Origin: JTS-RE94 sp041750795
Lineage (GTDB): Bacteria; Planctomycetota; Planctomycetia; Pirellulales; PALSA-1355
Length of the DNA: 64,000 nt
Direction of reading: 5' to 3'
Assembly: GCA_041750795.1 (NCBI GenBank)
Contig: JBGSYQ010000064.1
Coordinates: forward strand, 18,664-82,663
In this document: piece by piece, positions 17,170 through 25,101 of the stretch
How positions within the stretch are numbered: position 1 is the stretch's first letter
How the letters are laid out: every line of letters starts with the position of its first letter
Notes under the pieces: model-generated
Database searches by the model: none
Seen by the model: the letters and a program-made list of their open reading frames with translations, nothing else
Told to the model about the DNA's origin: nothing
Translations under genes and position numbers: made by a program

Positions 17170-17862
17170 TCACGACGTGACGTCGACGTCGCGATGCGAC
17201 AGCCTCAGCTTGAGTCGAGCCGCCCAGCCGATGCCCGTGTCCTTGAGCACCAGTTGCTCCAGACGGTCCAGCGCGTCCAGCAGCGCCGCGACGGCCTCGC
17301 TGCTGACCTTCGTGCCGGTGAGGTCGATTTCTCGCAGATTCTCGCAGCGGTGCAACTCGCGCAGGCCGACCGCGGTCACGCGCGTATGGACCAGCGCCAG
17401 GTGGTGCAGCCCGGCTTGGCGCCGCAGCTTGGGGGCGATCGATAACAACGCCTCGTCGTCGACCTGTTCTCCAGAGAGTCGCACCGAAGCCAGCCGGTCC
17501 ATCACCGTGGCAAAGTCGCTGCCGATCGTCTGGCCGAGCCACTCGACGCTTTCGACCTCGGTCGCGCCGCCGAGCGCCTTGATTTCGTCGACCAGCGCCT
17601 GCTGCTCGGCATACTGCTCGACCCAACCACTGAGCCATTGCATGCGGCCGGCCTTGAAGCGAGCGTACTCGGTGGCCTGCTCGAACGCCTCGTGCAGGCG
17701 AACAAATGCCTGTCGATCGCCGCCACGATCGGGATGGGCCGTCTTCGCCTTCTCGAGATAGGCCTGCTTCACGTCCTCGACCGAGACGGGCGGCTTGAGC
17801 CCCAGCACGGCCAGGATCTCCAGCGTGCGCTCGTCGCGTGGTGATGGTGGTTCGGTTGCCAT
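17170..17862 (-). CDS. J-domain protein with leucine-rich-repeat-like C-terminus
   Basis: 230 residues, cytoplasmic. The J domain occupies about 12-70 with the HPD triad (AHPDRGGDRQAF), so it should stimulate an Hsp70 ATPase. Zinc-finger and C-terminal peptide-binding domains of true DnaJ are absent. Residues about 120-225 have spaced L-x-x-L / 'LREIDLTGTKVSSEAVAALL' / 'LEQLVLKDTGI' units typical of ribonuclease-inhibitor-like leucine-rich repeats, probably the client-binding part. Such short J-LRR chimeras are unusual. It is transcribed toward the DUF819 gene and preceded by R3 repeats. Confidence 0.8.
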   Translation of the reverse strand: MATEPPSPRDERTLEILAVLGLKPPVSVEDVKQAYLEKAKTAHPDRGGDRQAFVRLHEAFEQATEYARFKAGRMQWLSGWVEQYAEQQALVDEIKALGGATEVESVEWLGQTIGSDFATVMDRLASVRLSGEQVDDEALLSIAPKLRRQAGLHHLALVHTRVTAVGLRELHRCENLREIDLTGTKVSSEAVAALLDALDRLEQLVLKDTGIGWAARLKLRLSHRDVDVTS

Positions 17863-17918
17863 AAATCACTCTTGCCCTGTTCTCTTGATCCGTTGTGAGT
17901 CCGACGTTGCGCGAACGT

Positions 17919-17962
17919 TTACTTCGCGGTCCCGAGCAACCGCGGGATGTATGACCGATAGC
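17919..17962. repeat. Copy of the last 44 bases of the adjacent sulfatase gene
   Basis: This stretch matches 43 of 44 bases with 18098-18141, the final 14 codons plus the stop of the minus-strand sulfatase (the only difference is C for A at the 22nd base). The two copies stand 179 bases apart with two R3 hairpins between them. It has no upstream coding sequence and is not itself a gene. Confidence 0.9.
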
Positions 17963-17970
17963 ACAGGTGC

Positions 17971-17994
17971 CACTGGTGGCGGCAGCCACCAGTG
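17971..17994. repeat. R3 palindromic unit, copy 1
   Basis: CACTGGTGGC and GCCACCAGTG form a perfect 10-bp stem with the tetraloop GGCA. The same stem recurs at 18035 and 24231 with other loops, so it is a dispersed palindromic repeat, possibly REP-like. Confidence 0.85.
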
Positions 17995-18034
17995 TCGTCG
18001 GGCTCCGTTGATCGCAAGACTTGTTGTTGAATTG

Positions 18035-18058
18035 CACTGGTGGCGTGCGCCACCAGTG
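18035..18058. repeat. R3 palindromic unit, copy 2
   Basis: The same 10-bp stem as copy 1, with loop GTGC. It is followed by about 40 bases (through GAGTCGTTCC) that resemble one arm of the longer R3 element near 24.2 kb, read in the matching direction. It lies between the two copies of the sulfatase 3' end. Confidence 0.85.
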
Positions 18059-18097
18059 GCACACGAACAAACACCGAAGTTACTCGTGAGTCGTTCC

Positions 18098-19972
18098 TTA
18101 CTTCGCGGTCCCGAGCAAACGCGGGATGTATGACCGATAGCGATCGTGCGGCGCCGGCCCTTGGTCGGGAAACTGGCGAATCGCCGCGCGCGCCGCCGCA
18201 GCGTCTTCACCGCACGCATCGACGGCATTGAGCGCAGAAAGCGTCACGAAGATGTCGTTCTTCGACCAATTGCAAAGTGGGGTCAACACTTCAAGTGCCT
18301 CGTTGCGATGCTCGCCGCTGCCATACCGGCACAACGCCTCGGCCGTGGAAATACGCACATAAGGCGACCCGTCGTCCAGCGCATCCATCAGTGCCGATTG
18401 GGCCGCGGTCACGCCGCGCGCTCCGCGGATGCCGAGTCCCGTCGCGGCCCAGTAGCGCACTGCGCTGTCGGTGTCTTGCAACAACTCGATGAGTTTCGGC
18501 GTCGCCCCTTCATCCCTTCCGGCTGCCAACTCCGCCGCGGCCAGCACGCGCTCCAATGGATACCCTGCGTCGTCGTGGCCCATGTCGTACGGTGTGGAAC
18601 CCTCGGCACGCGCGTGCATCTCGCCCTCGGGCAGGAATCCCACGTCGCGAATCGTCAACGCGTGCTGCCGCTGCACGTGGCGCAGCCGCGCCAACGTTTC
18701 GGCGTGCTCGGGCGCAGCAACAAGATTGGTGACCTCGTCGGGATCGTTGGCCAGATCATACAGCTCTTCCGGCGGCTTGGTGTTCCAAAAGGCATCCTGA
18801 ACCGCGTTGAGCTGGCGCGCTTCGTGCAACTTGTGCCACACCTGCGTCGTGGGAGTCTGGAACATGTAGTTGAGGTACTGGCCGTAAATGCGATGTGGCA
18901 TGTAGTTGCGAACATAGACGTAGCGTCCGTCGGTGACGCTGCGCACCAGGTCGATTCGCTCGTCCATGCGGCCGCGAAAGCCGTGCGCAAATGGCTGCGG
19001 CGGCGCGGCATACTTGCCCAGAAACGCATGACCTTGCAGCCACTCCGGCGGCTCGATGCCCGCCAGGCTCAACACCGTGGGCGCAAAATCGACGAAGCTC
19101 ACCAGTCGATCGCTCTTGCCACCGGGTACATAGTCGGCCGGGCGCAGCGCGCGAAACTTCTCTGGAATGTATACCACCAGCGGCACGCGCAGCCCCGAGT
19201 CGTACGGCCAGCGCTTGCTGCGCGGCATGCCCGAGCCATGATCGGCAAAGTAAAACACGATGGTGTCGTCGGCCAGCCCGTCGGCGGAAAGCCGGTCGAG
19301 AACGCGGCCGGCGTCGGCGTCGGCGGCAGTGATGCTGTCGTAGTATTGCGCCCAATCCTGCCGCACCTCCGGCGTGTCGGGATGATAGGCCGGCACGCGC
19401 ACCCCGGCCGGATCGTGTACCGGCTGGTGCGGACGCTTGCGAATCTGGCTCTCGTGGCTCTTGTTCGAGTTGAACACGGCAAAGAACGGCCGTCCGGCTG
19501 CGCGGTCATTCCAGCCAGCGCTTCGACTGGAAACGTCCCACAACGGGCCCGGCTCGGCCAGGTTGTAGTCCTCCTTCGCATTGTTCGTGCAGGTGTAGCC
19601 GGCCGCCCGGAGCAACTGCGGAAACATTTGCTTGCCGGCCGGATACGCCACCATGCTGCGCATATGCTCGCCGCCGGTGGACGGGCCGTACAGTCCGGAG
19701 ATCAGCGTGGTCCGCGCCGGCGCACACACCGGCGCGTTCGACCAGCAGTGCATGTACATCATGCCCCGCGCGGCCAGACGATCGACGTTCGGCGTCGTGG
19801 CGTACGCGTCGCCATAACAGCCCATATGCGGCCCGTGGTCTTCACTAGTCAGCCAGAGAATATTCGGCCGCGTGTCGACTGCCCATGCGCCGGACGTGCC
19901 GGCGCCCATCAACGCCATCCAGCAAATTGCCCAGGTGGTAATCCACCGCAACGATGCCACGCGACGTATCAT
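18098..19972 (-). CDS. Secreted Cys-type sulfatase with C-terminal HEAT-like repeats
   Basis: 624 residues with signal peptide (about 1-31). 'PNILWLTSEDHGPHMGCYG' gives the metal-binding acidic pair. C83 in CAPARTTLISG is the residue converted to formylglycine (C-x-P-x-R), so activity needs a formylglycine-generating enzyme. 'FYFADHGSGMPRSK' is the second metal motif. After the sulfatase core, residues about 470-620 contain alanine-rich helical repeats of HEAT type (for example 'DSAVRYWAATGLGIRG'), probably for binding polymer or partner. The start codon overlaps the PhoD stop (ATGA), so it is the last gene of the unit. Its last 44 bases are duplicated just downstream. Confidence 0.9.
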   Translation of the reverse strand: MIRRVASLRWITTWAICWMALMGAGTSGAWAVDTRPNILWLTSEDHGPHMGCYGDAYATTPNVDRLAARGMMYMHCWSNAPVCAPARTTLISGLYGPSTGGEHMRSMVAYPAGKQMFPQLLRAAGYTCTNNAKEDYNLAEPGPLWDVSSRSAGWNDRAAGRPFFAVFNSNKSHESQIRKRPHQPVHDPAGVRVPAYHPDTPEVRQDWAQYYDSITAADADAGRVLDRLSADGLADDTIVFYFADHGSGMPRSKRWPYDSGLRVPLVVYIPEKFRALRPADYVPGGKSDRLVSFVDFAPTVLSLAGIEPPEWLQGHAFLGKYAAPPQPFAHGFRGRMDERIDLVRSVTDGRYVYVRNYMPHRIYGQYLNYMFQTPTTQVWHKLHEARQLNAVQDAFWNTKPPEELYDLANDPDEVTNLVAAPEHAETLARLRHVQRQHALTIRDVGFLPEGEMHARAEGSTPYDMGHDDAGYPLERVLAAAELAAGRDEGATPKLIELLQDTDSAVRYWAATGLGIRGARGVTAAQSALMDALDDGSPYVRISTAEALCRYGSGEHRNEALEVLTPLCNWSKNDIFVTLSALNAVDACGEDAAAARAAIRQFPDQGPAPHDRYRSYIPRLLGTAK

Positions 19973-22530
19973 AGCGCAACTTCCACTTGTTTGTCGTTGT
20001 TCTCACGTGCCGCAACGTGCTGCAACCGCGCCGCTCGCTGGGAATCGGGATCCATCACTTCAATCGTATACTCGCCGAGGCCGAACACCCACGGCTGAAA
20101 TGCGTTCTCGCGAATGCGCAGATTGTAAACCATTTCGCCGGTGGCCTCGTCGATGACGCGAACCACCGGTTGATCGACGCCCGAGATCGCCAGCGTGGGC
20201 AATAGCGCCACCGAGCGGCGACCGTAGTTGTCCGGTCCCTCGACGACAAGCGGCCAGCCCGCGAACTGCGATTGCGGATCGCTCACGTCGGCCAGCAGCG
20301 GCCAGCAGTCGATAGCGATCGAGCGGCCCGATTTGTCGAACCGCACCACCCCGATGCCCGAAGCGCGATCCAAGGCATTTTCCAGCGGCGTGTTGCGAAA
20401 CGTGGTCGCCGGATTCGCCACCGCCAGCACCGTCAGCGGATGGTCGAAGTGGTCGTGAAAGTCGCCCGTGTTGTCCGGAGACCCCGGCGAGCGCCGCTCG
20501 CCCGGCGTATCGGGTTCGAACCAGCGTGGATAAACGCAGTTGATGGCCGGACCCGCAAACGCCACGCCCGCGTCCCGATGTTCGTCGATGCCGTAGTGAA
20601 CCACCGCCGGCAGGTGCTGGTCGCCGGCAAGGTGAAAGGCGAACGCCTTGCGCATTTCGCGCAAAGCGGCGTTGCGCGCCGATTGCGGCCAGCCGTTGGC
20701 GTCGTAGTCGGCGCGCAGCCGCTGGCGCTCGGCGCCGTGGGCGGTGGCCATGGCCGTGAAAATCGTCTGCGAGATGACGGCCTTCATCTCGGCGCCGCGC
20801 CAATCGCTCGCCCACTGCCGGAGAAACTCGAGCTGACGCGGGCCCAACAGCTCCAGCCCCGGCAGATCGGCGGTTTTCGGATCGAAGTTGGGATCGACGA
20901 CATGATCGCCCCGATCGCCGGTCGGAGGCACTTTGCCCTGCGGGCCGCTCTTGAATTGTCGATCGGCGAGGATCGCGAAGCTCATGCGCCCATAGGTCAA
21001 CGCGCCGTAGTACACACTGATGCCGCGCTCGACGGGGGTCGAGTCAAAAGGATCCGGATGGTGCGCTGTCTGCGTACGGTGTACCACGTTGACCCACTCG
21101 GGCGGCATGTCGTAGCCACCCATCTCCTGCGTGCCGTGCCGCGCGGCCCCGCCCTCGCCCCACACGTTGCCCTGATAGACGTCGTGATCGTCGGGGATGG
21201 AAACGCTCGGTCGATCGCGCATCAAGTCGCGCCAGGTCCAGCCGTGCAGGTACCACTTACGAAGCACGTCCAGGATGGCCATGTCGAGCGGTGCGCGCTG
21301 GACGCCGTAGCCGCCGCTCCCCTCGTAAAACTGGTCCCCGGTGAAGGCCAGCAGATCCGGATCGAGTTGCGTCATGCTGTCGACGCACCACGTGTTGGGA
21401 AATGCCGAGTGCCAGTTACAGGAGATATCGGCCACCGTCAGCACGTCGCGATCGACCGGATCGCGCCGCACCGTCCCGTGCCAATAGTGTTCGGTCGCAG
21501 TGCCGCCGCTCGATCTGAGAGAGTATGCCAGCCGATAGGGCACGTCATGGGTGTCGTTCCAACGGGCGACGCGAAACGTGGCCGTGCGCGCCTCGGGATG
21601 GATCGATTCACGTCCCACTTCCACCCAACCGCCATCACGCTGAACTTCCAGCCCGACGGTTTGCTCGTCGTCGCTTCCCAGCGGGGGCATCTGCGCGGTC
21701 ATTTTGAGCGTGCCGCCCGAGAGCGTGTACTGGCTGAACAAAATCGGCCCGAACGCGCGATCATCGTGCCGCGCGACTTTGCTCCCGGCCACGCGCCAAT
21801 CGGCAAACCAGAAACGTCCGGTGCCGCCGCCAGCGCCGTTGGCTTGCTTGCCGCGGGGGCGTTGTGCCGGGCCGAAATTGGCCACCAACGCCAGGTTGCC
21901 GACGACCCGTTCCGGCGGCAGGTTTTCTCGAACCGCCTCGCCCAGTACGGCGCCCGTTGCTGCATCGTGCCCGGTGAGCACCACTGCATAACCGCTGCCG
22001 CGCGGCTCGGCGGCCACGCGCAGCTCGACTTCGCTGCCAGAGATGTTGGGGCCGGCGGCATCGGAAATCGCGCCAACGAACAATTGCCCCTTGGCCGTGA
22101 TGCCCGCGTCGAGCCCGCTGCCAAAGAGCAGGCTGTTGCGATAATCTCCCAGTGGCCCGCGCACGCCGATGCGAAAGCCGGCCGAGCCAGCGCCGCCGCC
22201 CAATTCCCCGTCGTCCAGTCGCCCCAATCGAACGGACATCCGCAGGTCGCCAGGCTGCTCGCTCAACTCGCGCGCAAGCAAGTGAACGTTGCGGTCCGCC
22301 GCGGCCTTGATGCATTCCAGCCGGCCGGCCGCGATGCGCCAATCCTGCAGCGGATTGGCCCAGAATTCCGGCCCCAGCCAAACGCGATCGGGCGTCGACC
22401 GCCAGCGACAGGCAAACGTGTTGTCCGGCGCTTCATCGCCGCGTGCCGCCAGTTGCGACGCGACGGCCAGACCGGTGGTCACCGTGGCGCTGGATCGCAC
22501 GAATTGGCGACGAGTAAAGCGATGGGGCAT
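19969..22530 (-). CDS. Tat-exported PhoD-like phosphatase/phosphodiesterase
   Basis: 853 residues, longer than typical PhoD because of a beta-rich N-terminal half (about 40-370) before the metallophosphatase core. The leader MPHRFTRRQFVRSSATV carries a twin-arginine motif. Core motifs include 'DPDLLAFTGDQFYEG', 'SIPDDHDVYQGNVWGEGG' and 'FHLAGDQHLP', which give the Asp/Asn/His ligands of a binuclear calcium/iron centre. It probably releases phosphate from esters outside the cytoplasm. It lies 14 bases downstream of one sulfatase and overlaps the next by four bases, so the unit removes both sulfate and phosphate groups from external polymers. Confidence 0.85.
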   Translation of the reverse strand: MPHRFTRRQFVRSSATVTTGLAVASQLAARGDEAPDNTFACRWRSTPDRVWLGPEFWANPLQDWRIAAGRLECIKAAADRNVHLLARELSEQPGDLRMSVRLGRLDDGELGGGAGSAGFRIGVRGPLGDYRNSLLFGSGLDAGITAKGQLFVGAISDAAGPNISGSEVELRVAAEPRGSGYAVVLTGHDAATGAVLGEAVRENLPPERVVGNLALVANFGPAQRPRGKQANGAGGGTGRFWFADWRVAGSKVARHDDRAFGPILFSQYTLSGGTLKMTAQMPPLGSDDEQTVGLEVQRDGGWVEVGRESIHPEARTATFRVARWNDTHDVPYRLAYSLRSSGGTATEHYWHGTVRRDPVDRDVLTVADISCNWHSAFPNTWCVDSMTQLDPDLLAFTGDQFYEGSGGYGVQRAPLDMAILDVLRKWYLHGWTWRDLMRDRPSVSIPDDHDVYQGNVWGEGGAARHGTQEMGGYDMPPEWVNVVHRTQTAHHPDPFDSTPVERGISVYYGALTYGRMSFAILADRQFKSGPQGKVPPTGDRGDHVVDPNFDPKTADLPGLELLGPRQLEFLRQWASDWRGAEMKAVISQTIFTAMATAHGAERQRLRADYDANGWPQSARNAALREMRKAFAFHLAGDQHLPAVVHYGIDEHRDAGVAFAGPAINCVYPRWFEPDTPGERRSPGSPDNTGDFHDHFDHPLTVLAVANPATTFRNTPLENALDRASGIGVVRFDKSGRSIAIDCWPLLADVSDPQSQFAGWPLVVEGPDNYGRRSVALLPTLAISGVDQPVVRVIDEATGEMVYNLRIRENAFQPWVFGLGEYTIEVMDPDSQRAARLQHVAARENNDKQVEVAL

Positions 22531-22544
22531 GAGTGCGTCGCCGC

Positions 22545-24143
22545 CTACGTTGATTTCTTGCCGGCTTTGACCCGCGCCGGATCGCGCCGCCGGCCCGATG
22601 CTTCCGGTGGATCCTGCTCGGGCACGCGCAGCTCGGCGCGCAATTGCGCAAGCTGCGATTCCAGCTCCTTGCGCACGCCGGCATAGTCTGCCGCGTCGTA
22701 AAAGCTGGTCAGCTCGTGCGGATCTTGCTGGCGGTCGAATAATTCCCAATAGTCCGTATCCGGCCCATAGAAGCGCACCAGCTTATAGCGATCGGTAACG
22801 ACCCCGTAATGCGGACGCACGTGATGCGGCGCGGGATACTCGTAATAGTGATAATAGAACGCCGTACGCCAGTCGCTGGGAGTCTTCCCTTGCAACAACG
22901 GCACGAGACTCGCGCCTTGCATTTCCGCGGGAATGGGCAGCCCGGCGGCGTCCAGAAACGTCTCGGCGAAATCCAGGTTCGACACCAGGTCGCTGTTCAC
23001 GCTGCCTGGCTTGGTGACGCCGGGCCAGCGCACCAGCAACGGCGTGCGCAGCGATTCCTCGAAAATCCACCGCTTGTCGAACCAGCCGTGCTCGCCAAGA
23101 TAGAATCCCTGATCGGACGCGTACACGACGATCGTATTGTTGGCCAGCCCCTCGTCCTCCAGGAATTGGAGCAACCGCCCGACTCCCTCGTCGACGGCCT
23201 TGATGCATCCCAGGTAGTCGTGCATGTAGCGCTGGTAACGCCAGCGAACCAGGTCCTTGCCCGACAAGTTGGCCTGCAGAAACGCCTCGTTGCGCGGTGC
23301 GTAGTAGGCGTCCCAGGCTTGCCGCTGCGCGTCGGTGAGTTGCCCGGGCGTGACGAGCTTCATGTCGCGCGGCGTCATCGTCTTCTCGATGGTCATATCC
23401 TGGTCGCGCTCGGCCAGGCCGCGGCCCGCATAGTCGTCGAACAACGTCGCCGGCTCGGGATAATCGCGATCGCCGTTGTGTCCCAGGTGGCGCAGGGCCG
23501 GCTCCCACTCGCGGTGCGGCGCCTTGTGCTGGCACATGACCATGAACGGCTTGGAAGCGTCTCGACTCTTGAGCCACTCAAGTGTGAAGTCGGTGATCAG
23601 GTCGGTGGTGTAGCCTTCGTGTTTTGTCTTCTCGCCGTTGCGAATCATCGGCGGATTGTAGTAGACGCCCTGCCCCGGCAAGATGTGCCAATGATCGAAG
23701 CCGGTGGGATCGGTCACCAGGTGCCACTTGCCGATCAACGCCGTTTGATAGCCGGCCCCCTGCAGCAGCTTGGGATAGGTGGTCTGCGAGCCGTCGAAGC
23801 GGCTGTTCGAGTTGTTGTAAAAGCCGTTCAGGTGCGAGTATTTGCCGGTCAGAACCGTGGCGCGGCTTGGTCCGCAGATCGAGTTGGGCACCAGGCAGCG
23901 ATCGAAGCGCATGCCCTCGTTGGCCAGCCGGTCGATGTGCGGGGTGTCGAGCAGCTTGCGCGATTCGTTATATGCGCTGACGGCCTGCCAGGCATGATCG
24001 TCGGAAAAGATGAACAGGATATTAGGCCGCCTGGGCTCGGCGGCGTGGGCAGCCAGCGCGGCGACAACACTCAACGCGAACAACGATAAAACAATCGGCG
24101 TGGTACGACCGATCCATCGCCGCATGATCGATGGCGTGCTCAT
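22545..24143 (-). CDS. Secreted Cys-type sulfatase
   Basis: 532 residues with a signal peptide to about residue 35. 'PNILFIFSDDHAWQAVS' holds the metal Asp pair, C90 in CGPSRATVLTG is the formylglycine site, and 'VYASDQGFYLGEHGWFDKRW' is the second metal motif. It is closest in pattern to N-sulfoglucosamine and arylsulfatase A-like planctomycete enzymes. The start was chosen because GGGAG lies shortly upstream and the leader follows directly. It is the first gene of the sulfatase-PhoD-sulfatase unit. The long R3 element begins 44 bases upstream and could affect expression. Confidence 0.9.
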   Translation of the reverse strand: MSTPSIMRRWIGRTTPIVLSLFALSVVAALAAHAAEPRRPNILFIFSDDHAWQAVSAYNESRKLLDTPHIDRLANEGMRFDRCLVPNSICGPSRATVLTGKYSHLNGFYNNSNSRFDGSQTTYPKLLQGAGYQTALIGKWHLVTDPTGFDHWHILPGQGVYYNPPMIRNGEKTKHEGYTTDLITDFTLEWLKSRDASKPFMVMCQHKAPHREWEPALRHLGHNGDRDYPEPATLFDDYAGRGLAERDQDMTIEKTMTPRDMKLVTPGQLTDAQRQAWDAYYAPRNEAFLQANLSGKDLVRWRYQRYMHDYLGCIKAVDEGVGRLLQFLEDEGLANNTIVVYASDQGFYLGEHGWFDKRWIFEESLRTPLLVRWPGVTKPGSVNSDLVSNLDFAETFLDAAGLPIPAEMQGASLVPLLQGKTPSDWRTAFYYHYYEYPAPHHVRPHYGVVTDRYKLVRFYGPDTDYWELFDRQQDPHELTSFYDAADYAGVRKELESQLAQLRAELRVPEQDPPEASGRRRDPARVKAGKKST

Positions 24144-24187
24144 GACATCTCCCGTGACAAAGCCCCGTGTTCGGCCAGCCCGCCGCA

Positions 24188-24298
24188 CTAGGGAACGACT
24201 CACAAATAACTTTGGTGCTTGGTCATGTGCCACTGGTGGCACACGCCACCAGTGACACGTGCGAGCGTTTGCGGAAGTTATTCTTGAGTCATTCCTAG
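24188..24298. repeat. R3 long inverted-repeat element (MITE-like)
   Basis: A 111-base near-palindrome with CTAG at both ends. The left arm begins CTAGGGAACGACTCAC and the right arm ends TTGAGTCATTCCTAG; the centre is the R3 stem CACTGGTGGC-ACAC-GCCACCAGTG. It contains no open frame and lies in the promoter region of the sulfatase unit. Length, symmetry and dispersed relatives fit a non-autonomous miniature element; no target duplication is obvious. Confidence 0.75.
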
Positions 24299-24357
24299 GA
24301 GGGCATTCTAACGGCCCGCGACGGCGCCTGTCGACCGTGGCGATTCCGGGTATTGGT

Positions 24358-24934
24358 TCACTTTGAACCATGATTTTTCAATACTGCCGGCAGGTAGTCG
24401 GTCAGCCGCCCCTTTAGCTTGGATTCTTCGGCCTCGATCATTTTAACCAAGTCCAGCACCGTCAGGGGAGAGAGAGTTGGTCAGACCAGCGGCCACGGCC
24501 GGGGTGGTCTTTAGGGTCATGTGCTTGCGGATGAAGTCGTAGCGGAAGCAATGCAGGGCGAGCGCGTGAACGTGGTTGTCGACCTTCTAGGAAAACGCAT
24601 TAGTTGGCCGTGTCATCGGGCGCACCGACATTCGCACGGTCAGATTCTGCCGCTCGATAATGCTGGAGCTGAAGTTCCTCGCGTCCGGGTTGCCCGACTT
24701 GGTTTCCTTCTTGCAGCCCTTGCACTCGTCAGGGCTGTAGCGGCGCTGCTCTTCAACGCCCGGTTTGCCGAAGATTTTCACAAGCATGGCGTAATCGACG
24801 TTGGCGTGGAAAGCCTTGTCGACCGCATCGGCGTAGACCGAATGGCTATCGGTCGTTAGCTGAATGCGGCTTTCCAGGCAGGATTCAACGTTGCGTACGA
24901 ACACTTCGGCGCGTCTGGATGTCAAAGTGAACAC
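24358..24934 (-). pseudogene. IS1-family transposase, 5'-truncated and broken
   Basis: The remnant matches the end of planctomycete and cyanobacterial IS1-type transposases: 'ADYAML'-like 'NVDYAMLVKIFGKPG', 'RYSPDECKGCKK', 'IERQNLTVRMS', then 'PTNAFS'. A TAG stop follows at 24587 where family members have Lys (FSKKVEN); reading on gives 'KVDNHVHALALHCFRYDF' and 'TLKTTPAVAAGLT'. A frameshift then leads to 'LDLVKMIEAEESKLKG' and a stop within the left terminal repeat. The N-terminal DNA-binding half is missing. It cannot encode an active enzyme. Confidence 0.82.
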
Positions 24935-24943
24935 TCGCGCTGC

Positions 24944-24949
24944 TATAAT
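24944..24949 (+). promoter_or_regulatory. TATAAT box six bases before the 47-residue gene
   Basis: Consensus -10 hexamer in GCTATAAT, six bases ahead of the ATG. Transcription would begin at or next to the start codon, giving a leaderless message. It has the same geometry as the promoters in the 47-51 kb array. No -35 is clear. Confidence 0.6.
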
Positions 24950-24955
24950 GGGACC

Positions 24956-25099
24956 ATGAGCAAAGAGAAGCGAGGTTGGTGGGAATACCTTGTCGTGGTA
25001 GGCGTCGCTCTCAGTGTGCTGTACATATTGGCGCGCCTTCTAATTCCAGACAAATGGATAGCTACCGACGTATTCCTGGGACCAACACTCTTTCCCTGA
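24956..25099 (+). CDS. 47-residue single-pass membrane protein inside the IS remnant
   Basis: Reads MSKEKRGWWEYLVVVGVALS and continues through one hydrophobic helix (about 11-30) to a short tail ending LGPTLFP. The start ATGAGC and the -10 box six bases ahead match the small genes near 47-50 kb, and no ribosome site precedes it. It lies between two copies of the IS-end sequence, so it may be a passenger or may have been captured when the IS decayed. No homologue is known to me. Coding status rests on promoter geometry and the clear helix. Confidence 0.5.
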   Translation: MSKEKRGWWEYLVVVGVALSVLYILARLLIPDKWIATDVFLGPTLFP

Positions 25100-25101
25100 T
25101 T

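Noticed and set aside
15767..18070. A minus-strand open frame of about 770 codons opposite the DUF819 gene
   Set aside because: Arg/Gln/His-rich shadow text that also runs through the R3 repeats and the J-domain gene in the wrong frame.
17919..18141. Direct repeats with palindromes as a possible CRISPR array
   Set aside because: Only two copies of a 44-base repeat, one of which is the coding end of a gene; no regular spacers and no cas genes.
20272..22686. A plus-strand open frame of about 800 codons opposite the PhoD-like gene
   Set aside because: Antisense shadow; the minus strand has a Tat leader and metal-site motifs, the plus strand nothing.
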